From positions 1 to 48,700 of the forward strand of contig JAQVBQ010000011.1 of NCBI GenBank assembly GCA_028690215.1: a stretch of DNA of 48,700 nt, written 5' to 3'. How positions within the stretch are numbered: position 1 is the first letter of the stretch; every line of letters begins with the position of its first letter. The stretch comes from Bacteroidales bacterium (GTDB lineage: Bacteria > Bacteroidota > Bacteroidia > Bacteroidales > UBA932). The notes beneath the pieces are model-generated. The model was not told the DNA's origin. It saw nothing but the letters and a program-made list of their open reading frames with translations, and did no database searches. This document shows positions 18,263 through 27,155 of the stretch, in pieces. The position numbers and the translations under genes were made by a program.

Positions 18263-18293
18263 AAAAAAACAGTCGCCCTGTATGAACGACTGT
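18263..18293 (-). terminator. Possible terminator/attenuator between the second Skp-like gene and murI
   Basis: On the minus strand a 7-bp stem (ACAGTCG with CGACTGT, 18287-18293 and 18269-18275) has an 11-base loop and is followed by seven T. The stem is short and the loop large, so termination is probably partial. It lies in the only gap above 30 bases between bamA and hppA. Confidence 0.5.
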
Positions 18294-18317
18294 AAAGTTA
18301 AAAAAATTTCCTCATGC

Positions 18318-18902
18318 TTATTTAGCAGTTGCTGCCTGTTCAGCAGGTTGTTGACTTATCTGCATCGGGACTTTATCTGCAGGAATACCGAGTTTCGTTC
18401 TGGCAAGTGGAAGCAGGTCTAAGCTCTGAGCCTCGTCAAAATATGGGATTGAGCCTGTTGACAAATCGAATACAAATGCACAACCGTTCTCCTTTCCTAA
18501 AGCCTTGATAGTCTCATTTGCCTTCTGATATACAGGAGTGAGCAGTTTTTGCTGTTCTGCCTGGAAATCCTGAGGAGCAGATTGCCTTAGCTGGTCATAT
18601 CTGTTCTGTAAATCCTGAAGCTCTCTTTGTTTAGTCTCCAGTAGCGCAGCTGTCCAAGTAGCTTGCTTTTGCTGATAAGTGGCGTATTTTGTCTGGAATT
18701 CGTTCTGCAGTGCCTCCATATTTTCCTGAAGCTCCTTTGAAAGCTTGTCAAGCTTTATAATAGCACTGTCTCTCTCCGGCATAAGTGCGATCAACTCTTC
18801 AGAGTTTATGCGTCCGAACTTGATCGTTGTCTGTGCAAAGGAAGTTGTGCCTGCCAATACAAAAAGAAGCAGCAGAAATTTCGATAGATGTTTCATATTC
18901 AA
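18318..18902 (-). CDS. OmpH/Skp-family periplasmic chaperone (second copy)
   Basis: 194 residues with a cleavable signal peptide (cleavage after SFA, near residue 23). Residues about 50-125 are charged and helical with Gln/Glu-rich heptads, as in the Skp tentacles that hold unfolded outer membrane proteins. The C-terminal part (NGCAFVFDLSTGSIPYFDE) matches the OmpH body domain. A Gln/Ala-rich tail follows. It lies 19 bases after another Skp-like gene and downstream of bamA, the usual Bacteroidota order, so it should work in outer membrane protein assembly. Confidence 0.88.
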   Translation of the reverse strand: MNMKHLSKFLLLLFVLAGTTSFAQTTIKFGRINSEELIALMPERDSAIIKLDKLSKELQENMEALQNEFQTKYATYQQKQATWTAALLETKQRELQDLQNRYDQLRQSAPQDFQAEQQKLLTPVYQKANETIKALGKENGCAFVFDLSTGSIPYFDEAQSLDLLPLARTKLGIPADKVPMQISQQPAEQAATAK

Positions 18903-18921
18903 ATAATTATTTAGTTTTCTT

Positions 18922-19428
18922 TTAATTCAACAATTTTATCACCTTCTGTGACATATCGTTTTCAGGGTTGTTATAAACTACACCCTGAGCAGTTGCAATA
19001 TCAAAAATAATAATAAATCCTTCATTTTGCGCAACTTTTTCGATTGCTCCCTTCAATTTTGTCATAATAGGCTCCATAATCTCTTTCGATTTCGCAGCCA
19101 TTACCCCATCTTGACCAAAATACTTTTTTTGAAGATCTTTTACGGTTCTCTCTTTAGTAATAATCTCATTTTCCCTCAGGCTTCTCTCATTCTGTGAAAG
19201 ATTTGCCTTTTGAGACTGATATGTATTGTAGAGTTGTTCCACTTTTTTAAGCTCACCCTCTATTTCAGCATCATACTGAGCCTTGATACGCTGTATCTGC
19301 TGCTGGGCAGTTGCATACTCAGGGACGGCCTTGAGTATTGTCTCGGTATTGATATACCCGAAAGATTGCGCCTTGATAATTGTTGATGAGGCCAATATCA
19401 CCAGTGACAGTAAAAATATCCTTCTCAT
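18922..19428 (-). CDS. OmpH/Skp-family periplasmic chaperone (first copy)
   Basis: 168 residues with a signal peptide ending near KAQSFGYIN. The N-terminal SFGYINTETILKAVPEY is the typical OmpH start of the mature protein. A long coiled-coil stretch (about 40-110) and a C-terminal EGFIIIFDIATAQGVVY strand region follow. It lies 25 bases after bamA and 19 before its paralogue. A third relative is encoded at 24459-25064. It presumably delivers outer membrane proteins to BamA. Confidence 0.88.
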   Translation of the reverse strand: MRRIFLLSLVILASSTIIKAQSFGYINTETILKAVPEYATAQQQIQRIKAQYDAEIEGELKKVEQLYNTYQSQKANLSQNERSLRENEIITKERTVKDLQKKYFGQDGVMAAKSKEIMEPIMTKLKGAIEKVAQNEGFIIIFDIATAQGVVYNNPENDMSQKVIKLLN

Positions 19429-19453
19429 AATTATTCAATATTTGGAGCGTTAA

Positions 19454-22015
19454 TTAAAATTGCTGACCTATTACGAAGTGGAAGTTGCTGCCTCCCTTTT
19501 TCTCTGAACCTACAGGGTCAAATCCGTAACCCCAGTCTATTCCCAACATTCCCACAATCGGGAGCAGTACTCTTACACCTACTCCTGCAGATCTTTTGAT
19601 AGAGAATGGATTAAAATCGCGGATATCAGACCATGAGTTACCTCCCTCCAGGAAAGCAAGGGCATAGATAGTTGATTGAGCCTGTAATACTACAGGATAT
19701 CTCAACTCTACTGAGAATTTATCGTACACATTACCTGCATATGCATTGTTTACCAACGGGGTGAGTGATGAGTTAGAGTAACCTCTCAGACCGATAACCT
19801 CAGTTCCATAGGTGCTGTAACCGGACATGCCGTCACCGCCCACAACATACCCTTCAAAAGGAGAATAACCGAGTTTTCTACTGTAAAATCCAAGATATCC
19901 GAAGTGGGCCCTGGTCATGAGAACTAAATCTTTTGTAAGAGCTGTATATTGCGTGCCTTTAAGTGTCCACTTGTGATACTCGATCCATTTATATCTTTCC
20001 GAGTCTTCCATGCTCTGATAATCAGTATCTTTGTCTCTGAAAAGCGAGTATGGAGGCGTCAACTGTAATCCGATCTGGTAATCGGAACCACTTCTAGGAT
20101 ATACAGGCTGGTCAACGGAATTTCTTTGAAGAGAAACCTTATAGCTGAAATTGTGTGATGTACCATTTGAGAAAATGAAGTAGTAATCCCAATCATGCAG
20201 TCTGTATGACTGAAGGCTGAGCTCGTTGTACAGTACGAACCAGTTGTCCGGCCATTTCAGTCTTTTTCCTATACCTATGGCTGCCCCATAGACCTCCATT
20301 GTCTCATTCGAATTCTGATAGAAATAGTATGAGTTGGTCTGTCTTGTGTAGTATGCAGATATGCTCAAAGAGGTCGGCTTATTTCCAAAGAGCCATGGTT
20401 CAACAAAACTTGCTGTTAAAGCGGTATAATATGTGCCATTGGTCTGGAATTTCAGAGCAAGCTGCTGGCCGTCTCCCAGCGGAACCGGTCTCCACGCTCT
20501 TTTATCGAATATCCTTTTTACAGAGAAATTATTGAAACTCACACCTAGTGTCCCGACAAATGTATTTCCACCCCAACCTCCGGCAATTTCAAACTGGCTG
20601 TTTGATTTCTCTACTACGTTGTATGCTATGTCTACGGTGTTGTTCTGTTGGTTTGGAATGATGTTTATTGCATCTGCCGACTGAAGCTTCTCCGGCTCAA
20701 AGTGTCCCATATTGGAAAGTTCTCTCAGGGAACGTTCAATGTCCGACTGACTGTATAGATAACCTGGTTTTGTATAGAGCTCTCTTCTGGCTATTCTTTC
20801 ATTTGTAACACTGTTGCCGTTTATAGTTACCCTATTGAATGTCGCCGGCTTGCCCTCGTATATTCTCATCTCTACATCCACAGAGTCTTTGTCGACACAG
20901 ACCTCGACAGGGGAAACATTAAAGAAAAGGTATCCGTTATCGGTATATAGTTTAGACACATTTCCCTTCTCGTCTCTGGTAAGCCTCTCCTCCATCGATA
21001 CTACATCGTAGATATCGCCTTTCTTGATTCTCAGAATACTGTTAAGAGCATCTCCCGAGTATTTGGAATTTCCTGTCCATGTTATTTTCCTGAAGTAATA
21101 CTTTTGTCCCTCATCTATAAGGAACTTGATACCCATCCTTCCCTCACTTATATAATATATGCTGTCCTTGACAATACGTGCATCACGATATCCGCGCTCA
21201 TTATATGTCTCAATAAGGGACCTCTTGTCATTCTCATACTCTTTCTCATTGAATTTCTTACTTGAGAAGAAGTTCAGAATATTACTCTTCGCCTTTGTCT
21301 TTTTCATTGAACCGGCAAGTTTGGAGGCTTTTATATTTTCGTTTCCCTCAAAAATGATGTCCTGAATCTTCACCTTGCTCTTTCTGTCAACGACAAATGT
21401 GACTCTGACCGTATTCCTGATTGTTGTGTCCTGAACTATTTTGGTGGTTACCTCTGTCTGGAGGAATCCCTTCTCAACATAGTATTTTCTTATAATTTCG
21501 CAGGAAGATCTCTCAATGTAGTCGGACAACTCACTTGCCCTTTTGAACTTAAGTCTGTCTTGCAACTCCGATCTCTCTGTAGATTTAACTCCTTCGAAAT
21601 CCCATTTTAAAACACGCGGCCTCTCTTGCAGGTAAAGGTTAAGATAGACCTTACCGTTTGAAATCGAGTCAACATAAAAAGAAATCTCAGAGAACCAGCG
21701 TTGTAGCCATATTCTCTTGATTACTGACGAGAGATCCTCGCTGGGTATCTCAATTTTATCACCGACCTGTATACCTGTCAGGGAAAGTATCGTCTCAATG
21801 TTGTTGTATTTTACTCCGGAAACAACTATACCACCGACCTCATATTTCTGAGGCTTATTGTAATCCACCTGAGTGGTTCTTATTATGGTAGAATCCTGGG
21901 CCTTGGCCTGGTTTGTAAAAGGAGTTAAGAAAATTAATAGCGAAATAAGGGCTAATGACTTCATCTGCAATCTCTGGCTGTGAAAGCGCAAATATAAGCT
22001 TTTATTTGTATTCAA
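19454..22015 (-). CDS. bamA: Outer membrane protein assembly factor BamA
   Basis: 853 residues from this start. POTRA repeats occupy roughly residues 55-480 (GGIVVSGVKYNNIETILSL, RKITWTGNSKYSGDALNSIL, FNRVTINGNSVTNERIARRE). An Omp85 16-strand barrel follows, with the conserved loop-6 motif GLRGYSNSSLTP, and a C-terminal FVIGQQF. It inserts beta-barrel proteins in the outer membrane with BamD (encoded at 33156-33959). The signal peptide begins at MKSLALISLLIF, so the true start may be the internal ATG at 21964 (836 residues); the ATG at 22015 lies only 11 bases from uppS. Operon with uppS, two Skp-like genes and murI. Confidence 0.93.
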   Translation of the reverse strand: MNTNKSLYLRFHSQRLQMKSLALISLLIFLTPFTNQAKAQDSTIIRTTQVDYNKPQKYEVGGIVVSGVKYNNIETILSLTGIQVGDKIEIPSEDLSSVIKRIWLQRWFSEISFYVDSISNGKVYLNLYLQERPRVLKWDFEGVKSTERSELQDRLKFKRASELSDYIERSSCEIIRKYYVEKGFLQTEVTTKIVQDTTIRNTVRVTFVVDRKSKVKIQDIIFEGNENIKASKLAGSMKKTKAKSNILNFFSSKKFNEKEYENDKRSLIETYNERGYRDARIVKDSIYYISEGRMGIKFLIDEGQKYYFRKITWTGNSKYSGDALNSILRIKKGDIYDVVSMEERLTRDEKGNVSKLYTDNGYLFFNVSPVEVCVDKDSVDVEMRIYEGKPATFNRVTINGNSVTNERIARRELYTKPGYLYSQSDIERSLRELSNMGHFEPEKLQSADAINIIPNQQNNTVDIAYNVVEKSNSQFEIAGGWGGNTFVGTLGVSFNNFSVKRIFDKRAWRPVPLGDGQQLALKFQTNGTYYTALTASFVEPWLFGNKPTSLSISAYYTRQTNSYYFYQNSNETMEVYGAAIGIGKRLKWPDNWFVLYNELSLQSYRLHDWDYYFIFSNGTSHNFSYKVSLQRNSVDQPVYPRSGSDYQIGLQLTPPYSLFRDKDTDYQSMEDSERYKWIEYHKWTLKGTQYTALTKDLVLMTRAHFGYLGFYSRKLGYSPFEGYVVGGDGMSGYSTYGTEVIGLRGYSNSSLTPLVNNAYAGNVYDKFSVELRYPVVLQAQSTIYALAFLEGGNSWSDIRDFNPFSIKRSAGVGVRVLLPIVGMLGIDWGYGFDPVGSEKKGGSNFHFVIGQQF

Positions 22016-22026
22016 AGTTTGTTTGA

Positions 22027-22758
22027 TTAAGAATTATTTAACTGGTCTCCTGTTTTTCCAAACCTCCGTTCTCTTTGCGCGAAGATGTCCAGAGCTTGTT
22101 GAAAGTGGGTTTTGCGAAAATCGGGCCAAAGCACTTCCGGGAAATAAAATTCACTGTAAGCACTTTGCCAGAGTAAATAATTACTTATGCGCTGTTCACC
22201 GCTTGTCCTGATAATAAGATCGGGATCCGGAATCCCTTTTGTGCTCAATAATGTGTCGAAATGGTCCGCAGTCAGTTTTGGTAATTTCCTGCCCTCCTGA
22301 TGTGCCTTGAGCACCTCCTCGCCATATTTCTCGGCAGCCTGAAGTATATCCCATTTTCCGGCATAACTTAAAAAAATAATCAGATTGAGCCCGGTATTAT
22401 GGCTTGACATCTCTTCAGCCTCGTATATCTTCTTTGCAATATCTTCAGATAGTTTTGAAAGATCTCCTATAGCCCTGAATTTTATGTTATTCTTCATAAT
22501 TGTAGCGGTCTCGTTAGCTATCGCATCAACCATCAGCTGCATTAGTCCGTTAACCTCATCCTCGGGTCGGTTCCAGTTCTCCTCTGAGAATGCAAAAAGG
22601 CTCAGGTATTCAATTCTGTTCTCTGCGGCAAATTCGATTGTTGCCCTTACAGATTCAGAACCCTCCTTGTGGCCGTACAGCCTCTCCATACCCCTGGCCT
22701 TGGCCCATCTGCCGTTTCCATCCATTATAATAGATACATGTCTTGGGATTCTATTCAT
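22027..22758 (-). CDS. uppS: Undecaprenyl (isoprenyl) diphosphate synthase
   Basis: 243 residues, a cis-prenyltransferase that builds the C55 lipid carrier for peptidoglycan and surface glycans. Family motifs are present in order: HVSIIMDGNGRWAKARG (catalytic Asp), SLFAFSEENWNRPEDEV, and DLIIRTSGEQRISNYLLW followed by YSEFYFPEVLWPDF. It lies 15 bases after nadK and just before bamA. The uppS-bamA pairing is common in Bacteroidota and places lipid-carrier supply with outer membrane assembly. Confidence 0.96.
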   Translation of the reverse strand: MNRIPRHVSIIMDGNGRWAKARGMERLYGHKEGSESVRATIEFAAENRIEYLSLFAFSEENWNRPEDEVNGLMQLMVDAIANETATIMKNNIKFRAIGDLSKLSEDIAKKIYEAEEMSSHNTGLNLIIFLSYAGKWDILQAAEKYGEEVLKAHQEGRKLPKLTADHFDTLLSTKGIPDPDLIIRTSGEQRISNYLLWQSAYSEFYFPEVLWPDFRKTHFQQALDIFAQRERRFGKTGDQLNNS

Positions 22759-22773
22759 ATCACTGTTTTTATT

Positions 22774-23664
22774 CTATAGTATATTGCTGTTTCTCTTGTC
22801 CTCTCCCCATCTTAATTTGTCCTTGAGTGCATTAATGAAGCTCTCCTCTTGAAGAGATATATAATTTAATGTAAATGGAGCCTTTGTAATTTTCACCGAA
22901 CTTCCTGAAGGAATCATCACCTCACGGCTGTCAAGGCATAAAATGGCCTTCCCTACCCTTGCAGTGACAAACATCTCCAGGGTAACACCATCCGGAACCA
23001 CCAAAGGTCTCACATTTAAGTTGTGAGGGGCAATAGGCGCTACTATCCATACTTCAGAAACAGGCAGCACTATTGGTCCGCCTATGCTGAGAGAGTATGC
23101 CGTTGAACCTGTTGGTGTTGCAACAACAAGTCCGTCAGACCAGTATGCCGGCATCTCAATTCCATCAATTTTAAGGTTGACCGATATCATTGTTGAATCA
23201 CACTTCTGCAGAGAGACCTCATTGGCTGAATATGGGAAAAGTCCTTCCGGAAGACAACTGCTCTCTATCCGGAGCATCGTCCTTTTCTCAATTCTGTAGT
23301 TTCCCTCTATCAGATCGTCTATCCATTTGTCGGCTGAATTCAGATCCGCACTTGTCAAGAAACCTAGCCGGCCAAAATTGACACCTGCAATCGGAATCGA
23401 TTTTTCGCGGATATGTGTTATTGACTCGAGAAATGTGCCGTCGCCTCCGAAACAGAGGAAGATATCAGTGTCAGCAGGCAGGTCATTGTAGTCATTATAT
23501 GTTGCCGATTCAGGAAATGTATAGCCCGGAATGGCAGTCAGTCTTTCATAAAATGGCTTATAGTAACATAGCGTAACACCTTTGTCAATTAAAGCCCTTA
23601 TTATCTGACAAAGTCCGGAACACCATGCTCTCTCAAAATCTCTTGCAAATAAAGCAATCTTCAT
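22774..23664 (-). CDS. nadK: NAD kinase
   Basis: 296 residues from the ATG at 23664 (MKIALFARDFERAW). A longer in-frame reading up to 23826 exists but would run through the divergent promoter and into pdxJ, so it is rejected. The enzyme phosphorylates NAD to NADP. The GGDGT motif is seen in LCFGGDGTFLESI, followed by PIAGVNFGRLGFLTS and the substrate region TPTGSTAYSLSIGGPI. It is the first gene of the minus-strand envelope operon and is divergent from pdxJ with only 43 bases between start codons. Confidence 0.95.
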   Translation of the reverse strand: MKIALFARDFERAWCSGLCQIIRALIDKGVTLCYYKPFYERLTAIPGYTFPESATYNDYNDLPADTDIFLCFGGDGTFLESITHIREKSIPIAGVNFGRLGFLTSADLNSADKWIDDLIEGNYRIEKRTMLRIESSCLPEGLFPYSANEVSLQKCDSTMISVNLKIDGIEMPAYWSDGLVVATPTGSTAYSLSIGGPIVLPVSEVWIVAPIAPHNLNVRPLVVPDGVTLEMFVTARVGKAILCLDSREVMIPSGSSVKITKAPFTLNYISLQEESFINALKDKLRWGEDKRNSNIL

Positions 23665-23681
23665 TTTAGTGTTATAATTGC

Positions 23682-23689
23682 CAAAAATA
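23682..23689 (-). promoter_or_regulatory. -7 promoter box of the nadK operon
   Basis: On the minus strand this reads TATTTTTG, a full TAnnTTTG match, 17 bases upstream of the nadK ATG. Any -33 element would lie inside the start of pdxJ. Only two bases separate it from the oppositely oriented pdxJ box. Confidence 0.55.
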
Positions 23690-23691
23690 GA

Positions 23692-23699
23692 TAAATTTG
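23692..23699 (+). promoter_or_regulatory. -7 promoter box of the pdxJ operon
   Basis: TAAATTTG matches TAnnTTTG. Its last base is 9 bases before the pdxJ ATG (23708), so the transcript would have a leader of only a few bases or none. Confidence 0.55.
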
Positions 23700-23707
23700 C
23701 ACCTATC

Positions 23708-24427
23708 ATGATAAAATTAAGTGTAAATATAAACAAATTCGCAACACTTAGAAACTCCAGAGGGGGTAATCTGCCTGATGTTATAAAAGCGGCAGTTGAT
23801 TGCGAAAAATTTGGCGCTGAAGGCATTACTGTACATCCCAGACCTGATGAAAGACATATTCGCTACCAGGATGCGAGAGATCTTAAACATGTGGTTACTA
23901 CCGAGTTCAATATAGAAGGAAATCCTATAGACTCGTTTGTCAAACTTGTACTCGAGATACATCCAGCCCAAGTGACTCTTGTCCCTGATTCTCACGATGT
24001 ACTTACTTCCAACTGCGGATGGGACACAAAGAAGAACGCATCATTCCTGAAACAGATCTGCAAGATTTTCAATGATGAGAATATTCGTACATCTATTTTT
24101 GTGAACCCGGATGTTGAGATGATCAAATATGCAACAGACACCGGCTGCAAGAGAGTTGAACTCTATACCGAATCTTATGCTGCAAACTACTTTAATGGCA
24201 GGGAAGTTGCTATAGAGAAATATGTAAAGGCTGCAGAAGAGGCGGTTAAACAGGGATTAGGAATCAATGCAGGTCACGATCTCAATCTTGACAATCTGAA
24301 TTTCTTCTATAAAAACATTCCGGGGCTGCTTGAAGTCTCCATAGGGCATGCATTGGTCTGCGATGCCCTATATTTAGGTCTTGAAAATACTATACAGTCC
24401 TACTTGAGAGAGTTAAAAAATTATTAA
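23708..24427 (+). CDS. pdxJ: Pyridoxine 5'-phosphate synthase
   Basis: 239 residues from the ATG at 23708 ([16 protein letters not shown]); a longer frame from 23678 lacks support and would overlap the promoter. PdxJ condenses 1-deoxyxylulose 5-phosphate with 3-amino-1-hydroxyacetone 1-phosphate in the DXP-dependent vitamin B6 pathway. It is a TIM barrel with the family motifs [34 protein letters not shown] and [15 protein letters not shown], then EVSIGHAL. It heads the plus-strand operon that continues with a Skp-like gene, a glycosyltransferase and purC. Confidence 0.96.
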   Translation: MIKLSVNINKFATLRNSRGGNLPDVIKAAVDCEKFGAEGITVHPRPDERHIRYQDARDLKHVVTTEFNIEGNPIDSFVKLVLEIHPAQVTLVPDSHDVLTSNCGWDTKKNASFLKQICKIFNDENIRTSIFVNPDVEMIKYATDTGCKRVELYTESYAANYFNGREVAIEKYVKAAEEAVKQGLGINAGHDLNLDNLNFFYKNIPGLLEVSIGHALVCDALYLGLENTIQSYLRELKNY

Positions 24428-24458
24428 TATATTTGTTCACTAAATAGATTTTAAAAAA

Positions 24459-25064
24459 ATGAAAAAAGCCTCTTTAATCACCAACGTTGTGTTGGCTATA
24501 GCAGTTATTGTACTGTTTGTCCTCCACTTTATATCTAACTCAAACTCATTAAAGAATGACTTCGGATCAGGATCAGCGCCCGCTGCAGGAAGCGTTGTAT
24601 ATATCCAGATGGATTCGCTTGTCAACCAATATGACATGTTCAATGATCTTAAATCAGAGCTTGAATCCAAAGCTCAGGTAATGCAGGATGACCTGAACAA
24701 GAAAAGTATGGCATTTGAGAGAGATGTCAAGGATTTCCGTCAAAAAGTAGAAAAGGGGCTGATAACCCGTGCTCAGGCTGAAGCTCAGAATGCTCAGCTT
24801 CAGAACAGGGAGAGAGAGCTTCAGGAGTACTCTCAGCAGAGGCAGATGGAGATGAATGAGGAGCAGGCTGTACTTGTAAGAAAGATTATGGATGCACTGG
24901 ACAAATACCTTGTTAAGTTCAATGCAGACAAGAAATACTCAATGATTATCAACACTTCCACAACACTTAACACTGTTCTTCAGGCTGATTCGACTCTTAA
25001 TATTACCAATATGGTTGTTGCAGGGCTCAATGATGAGTATGTAGCAACTAAAGGAAAAAAATAA
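24459..25064 (+). CDS. OmpH/Skp-like protein with N-terminal membrane anchor
   Basis: 201 residues. Residues about 7-28 form a hydrophobic helix (TNVVLAIAVIVLFVLHFI) without a clear cleavage site, so it may be a signal anchor. The mature part starts like OmpH (SVVYIQMDSLVNQYDMF). A highly charged helical coiled coil spans about 60-140, with EKGLITRAQAEAQNAQLQ in its middle. It is related to the two Skp-like proteins at 18318 and 18922 but is not in the bamA operon. Its role in envelope protein handling is inferred. It lies 31 bases after pdxJ and 9 before the glycosyltransferase gene. Confidence 0.82.
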   Translation: MKKASLITNVVLAIAVIVLFVLHFISNSNSLKNDFGSGSAPAAGSVVYIQMDSLVNQYDMFNDLKSELESKAQVMQDDLNKKSMAFERDVKDFRQKVEKGLITRAQAEAQNAQLQNRERELQEYSQQRQMEMNEEQAVLVRKIMDALDKYLVKFNADKKYSMIINTSTTLNTVLQADSTLNITNMVVAGLNDEYVATKGKK

Positions 25065-25073
25065 AACACCCCT

Positions 25074-26192
25074 GTGAAGATTGCAATTCTTTCATGCTTT
25101 TACCCTTACAGAGGCGGTATTGCGCAGTTCAACGCAAATATATACAAGGAGCTGAGCAAGTCACACGAGGTTAAGGCATTTAATTTCAAACGGCAATATC
25201 CTAATCTGCTGTTCCCCGGCAAGACACAGTTTGTCGAGAAAGGGGACACAGCTCTGAAAATAGAGAGTACTGCAATACTTGACACAGCAAATCCATTAAG
25301 TTATATTTCAACAGCCCGGGCCATACGAAAGTGGGGCCCGGATTTGTTGATAATGCGTTACTGGATGTCATATTTCGCCCCTTCACAAGGCTACGTGGGG
25401 AGGCACCAATTACCCGGCACCAAGGTTATCTCGATATGTGACAATGTAATTCCACACGAACCAAAATTCTTTGATACCCCCTTCACAAAGTATTATCTCG
25501 GCTCAAATGACGGATTTGTGGTTCTTTCGGATGCCGTCGGACAAGATCTTACTTCATTGAAGCCCGATGCAAGATTTGTCAGCATTCCACATCCACTATA
25601 CAACCATTTCGGAGAGAGAGTAGAGCGTGAAAAGGCAGTGGAGAGGCTTGGGCTTGATAAAGGGAAAAGGAATATCCTCTTTTTTGGCCTGATAAGGGAT
25701 TATAAAGGGCTTGACATATTACTGGAGGCTTTTGCCGGGCTGGATGACAAATATCAGTTGATCATAGCCGGAGAACCTTATGGAAGTTTTGACAAATACA
25801 GTGAGATAATCAATTCAATTCCCGATAACGGGCGTATAAAACTGTTCACCCGCTACATAGCCGATGAGGAGGTCCCTCTGTTTTTCTCTGCAAGTGATGT
25901 ATGCGTACTGCCATATCGCTCTGCCACTCAAAGTGGTATAAGTGCAATCTCATATCATTTCGGGCTTCCTATGATAACGACTGATGTCGGTGGACTTAAA
26001 GAGGCAATTGAGGGACCTGGCACCGGTATTGTAGTCGATAGAGTCGACCCGGTATTGGTCCGGGATGCCATAGTGGAGTATTTCGAAAAAGAGCTTGGCG
26101 GCAGGCTCAGAGAAAACATCGCCGCTCAAAGAGAGCAGCTGTCCTGGAACAGCTTTGCGGACAAATTATTAGAATTTCACACAACACTTTAA
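25074..26192 (+). CDS. GT4-family glycosyltransferase
   Basis: 372 residues; the start codon is GTG at 25074, nine bases after the previous stop. GT-B fold: the N-terminal domain begins MKIAILSCFYPYRGGIAQFN, typical of GT4 acceptor-side domains. The C-terminal domain has ILFFGLIRDYKGLDILLEAF, then FFSASDVCVLPYRSATQSG and DVGGLKEAIEGPGTGIVV. This region holds the E-x7-E-like nucleotide-sugar site. It probably adds a sugar to a surface glycan or glycolipid in the cytoplasm; donor and acceptor are unknown. It is embedded between a Skp-like gene and purC, so no polysaccharide cluster helps. Confidence 0.88.
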   Translation: MKIAILSCFYPYRGGIAQFNANIYKELSKSHEVKAFNFKRQYPNLLFPGKTQFVEKGDTALKIESTAILDTANPLSYISTARAIRKWGPDLLIMRYWMSYFAPSQGYVGRHQLPGTKVISICDNVIPHEPKFFDTPFTKYYLGSNDGFVVLSDAVGQDLTSLKPDARFVSIPHPLYNHFGERVEREKAVERLGLDKGKRNILFFGLIRDYKGLDILLEAFAGLDDKYQLIIAGEPYGSFDKYSEIINSIPDNGRIKLFTRYIADEEVPLFFSASDVCVLPYRSATQSGISAISYHFGLPMITTDVGGLKEAIEGPGTGIVVDRVDPVLVRDAIVEYFEKELGGRLRENIAAQREQLSWNSFADKLLEFHTTL

Positions 26193-26204
26193 CAACCTTT
26201 TTAT

Positions 26205-27155
26205 ATGAAAGCAATAACCCGTACAGAATTCAATTTTCCTAATCAAAGCAGCAAGTATGTTGGTAAAGTAAGAGATGTATATACAATCGGAGAGGACTAT
26301 CTTGTGATGATAGCTACTGACAGGATCTCTGCATTTGACGTGGTTCTCCCCAAAGGTATCCCATATAAAGGACAGGTATTGAATCAAATAGCATCCAAAT
26401 TCCTTGATAGTACAAGCGATATAGTTCCGAACTGGAAAATTGCCTCTCCCGACCCTGTAGTGACTGTCGGTCACAAATGCACAGGTTTCCCTGTAGAGAT
26501 GATTGTCAGGGCATATCTGACAGGAAGCTCATGGAGGGCATATAAAGCCGGGGCACGTGAGATCTGCGGTGTTAAAATTCCTGACGGCATGAAGGAGCAC
26601 CAACGATTTGAGCAGCCGATTGTGACACCTACAACAAAAGCAGAAATCGGACTTCATGACCAGGATATTTCAAAAGAGGAGATAATAACAAAAGGCATTG
26701 TGAAAGAGGATGATTATCTGATGCTCGAGAAATATGCCCTCGATCTTTTCAACCGCGGCTCTGAGATAGCATCGGAAAGAGGGTTGATACTCGTGGATAC
26801 CAAATACGAATTCGGCAAGAAGGGTGATAAGATATATCTGATTGACGAGATTCACACTCCAGACTCTTCGAGATACTTCTATAAAGAGAGTTATGAGGAA
26901 CTTTTTGCAAAAGGTTTACAACAGAGGCAACTCTCGAAGGAGTTTGTCAGAGAGTGGCTTATGGAGAACAACTTCTCGGGACAAGCCGGACAGAAGGTTC
27001 CCGAGATGACTGACGAGATTGTCCGTTCAATATCTGACAGATACATTGAGTTGTATGAGAATATAACCGGCAGCAAATTTGAAAGAGCTGAGTACACTGA
27101 TGATATATACGAGAGAATTGAGACAAATATTCTAAATATGCTGGCAAGATTATGA
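26205..27155 (+). CDS. purC: Phosphoribosylaminoimidazole-succinocarboxamide synthase (SAICAR synthetase)
   Basis: 316 residues, the longer form of the enzyme. It joins CAIR and aspartate with ATP in de novo purine synthesis. Motifs: [20 protein letters not shown] then [33 protein letters not shown]; and [20 protein letters not shown] followed by DSSRYF. It overlaps the next gene by four bases (ATGA), indicating translational coupling. It lies 12 bases after the glycosyltransferase gene. Confidence 0.96.
   Translation: MKAITRTEFNFPNQSSKYVGKVRDVYTIGEDYLVMIATDRISAFDVVLPKGIPYKGQVLNQIASKFLDSTSDIVPNWKIASPDPVVTVGHKCTGFPVEMIVRAYLTGSSWRAYKAGAREICGVKIPDGMKEHQRFEQPIVTPTTKAEIGLHDQDISKEEIITKGIVKEDDYLMLEKYALDLFNRGSEIASERGLILVDTKYEFGKKGDKIYLIDEIHTPDSSRYFYKESYEELFAKGLQQRQLSKEFVREWLMENNFSGQAGQKVPEMTDEIVRSISDRYIELYENITGSKFERAEYTDDIYERIETNILNMLARL

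Noticed and set aside
23665-23826. Longer nadK frame starting at 23826
   Set aside because: It would run through the divergent promoter boxes and the start of pdxJ. The conserved NAD kinase N-terminus begins at the ATG at 23664.
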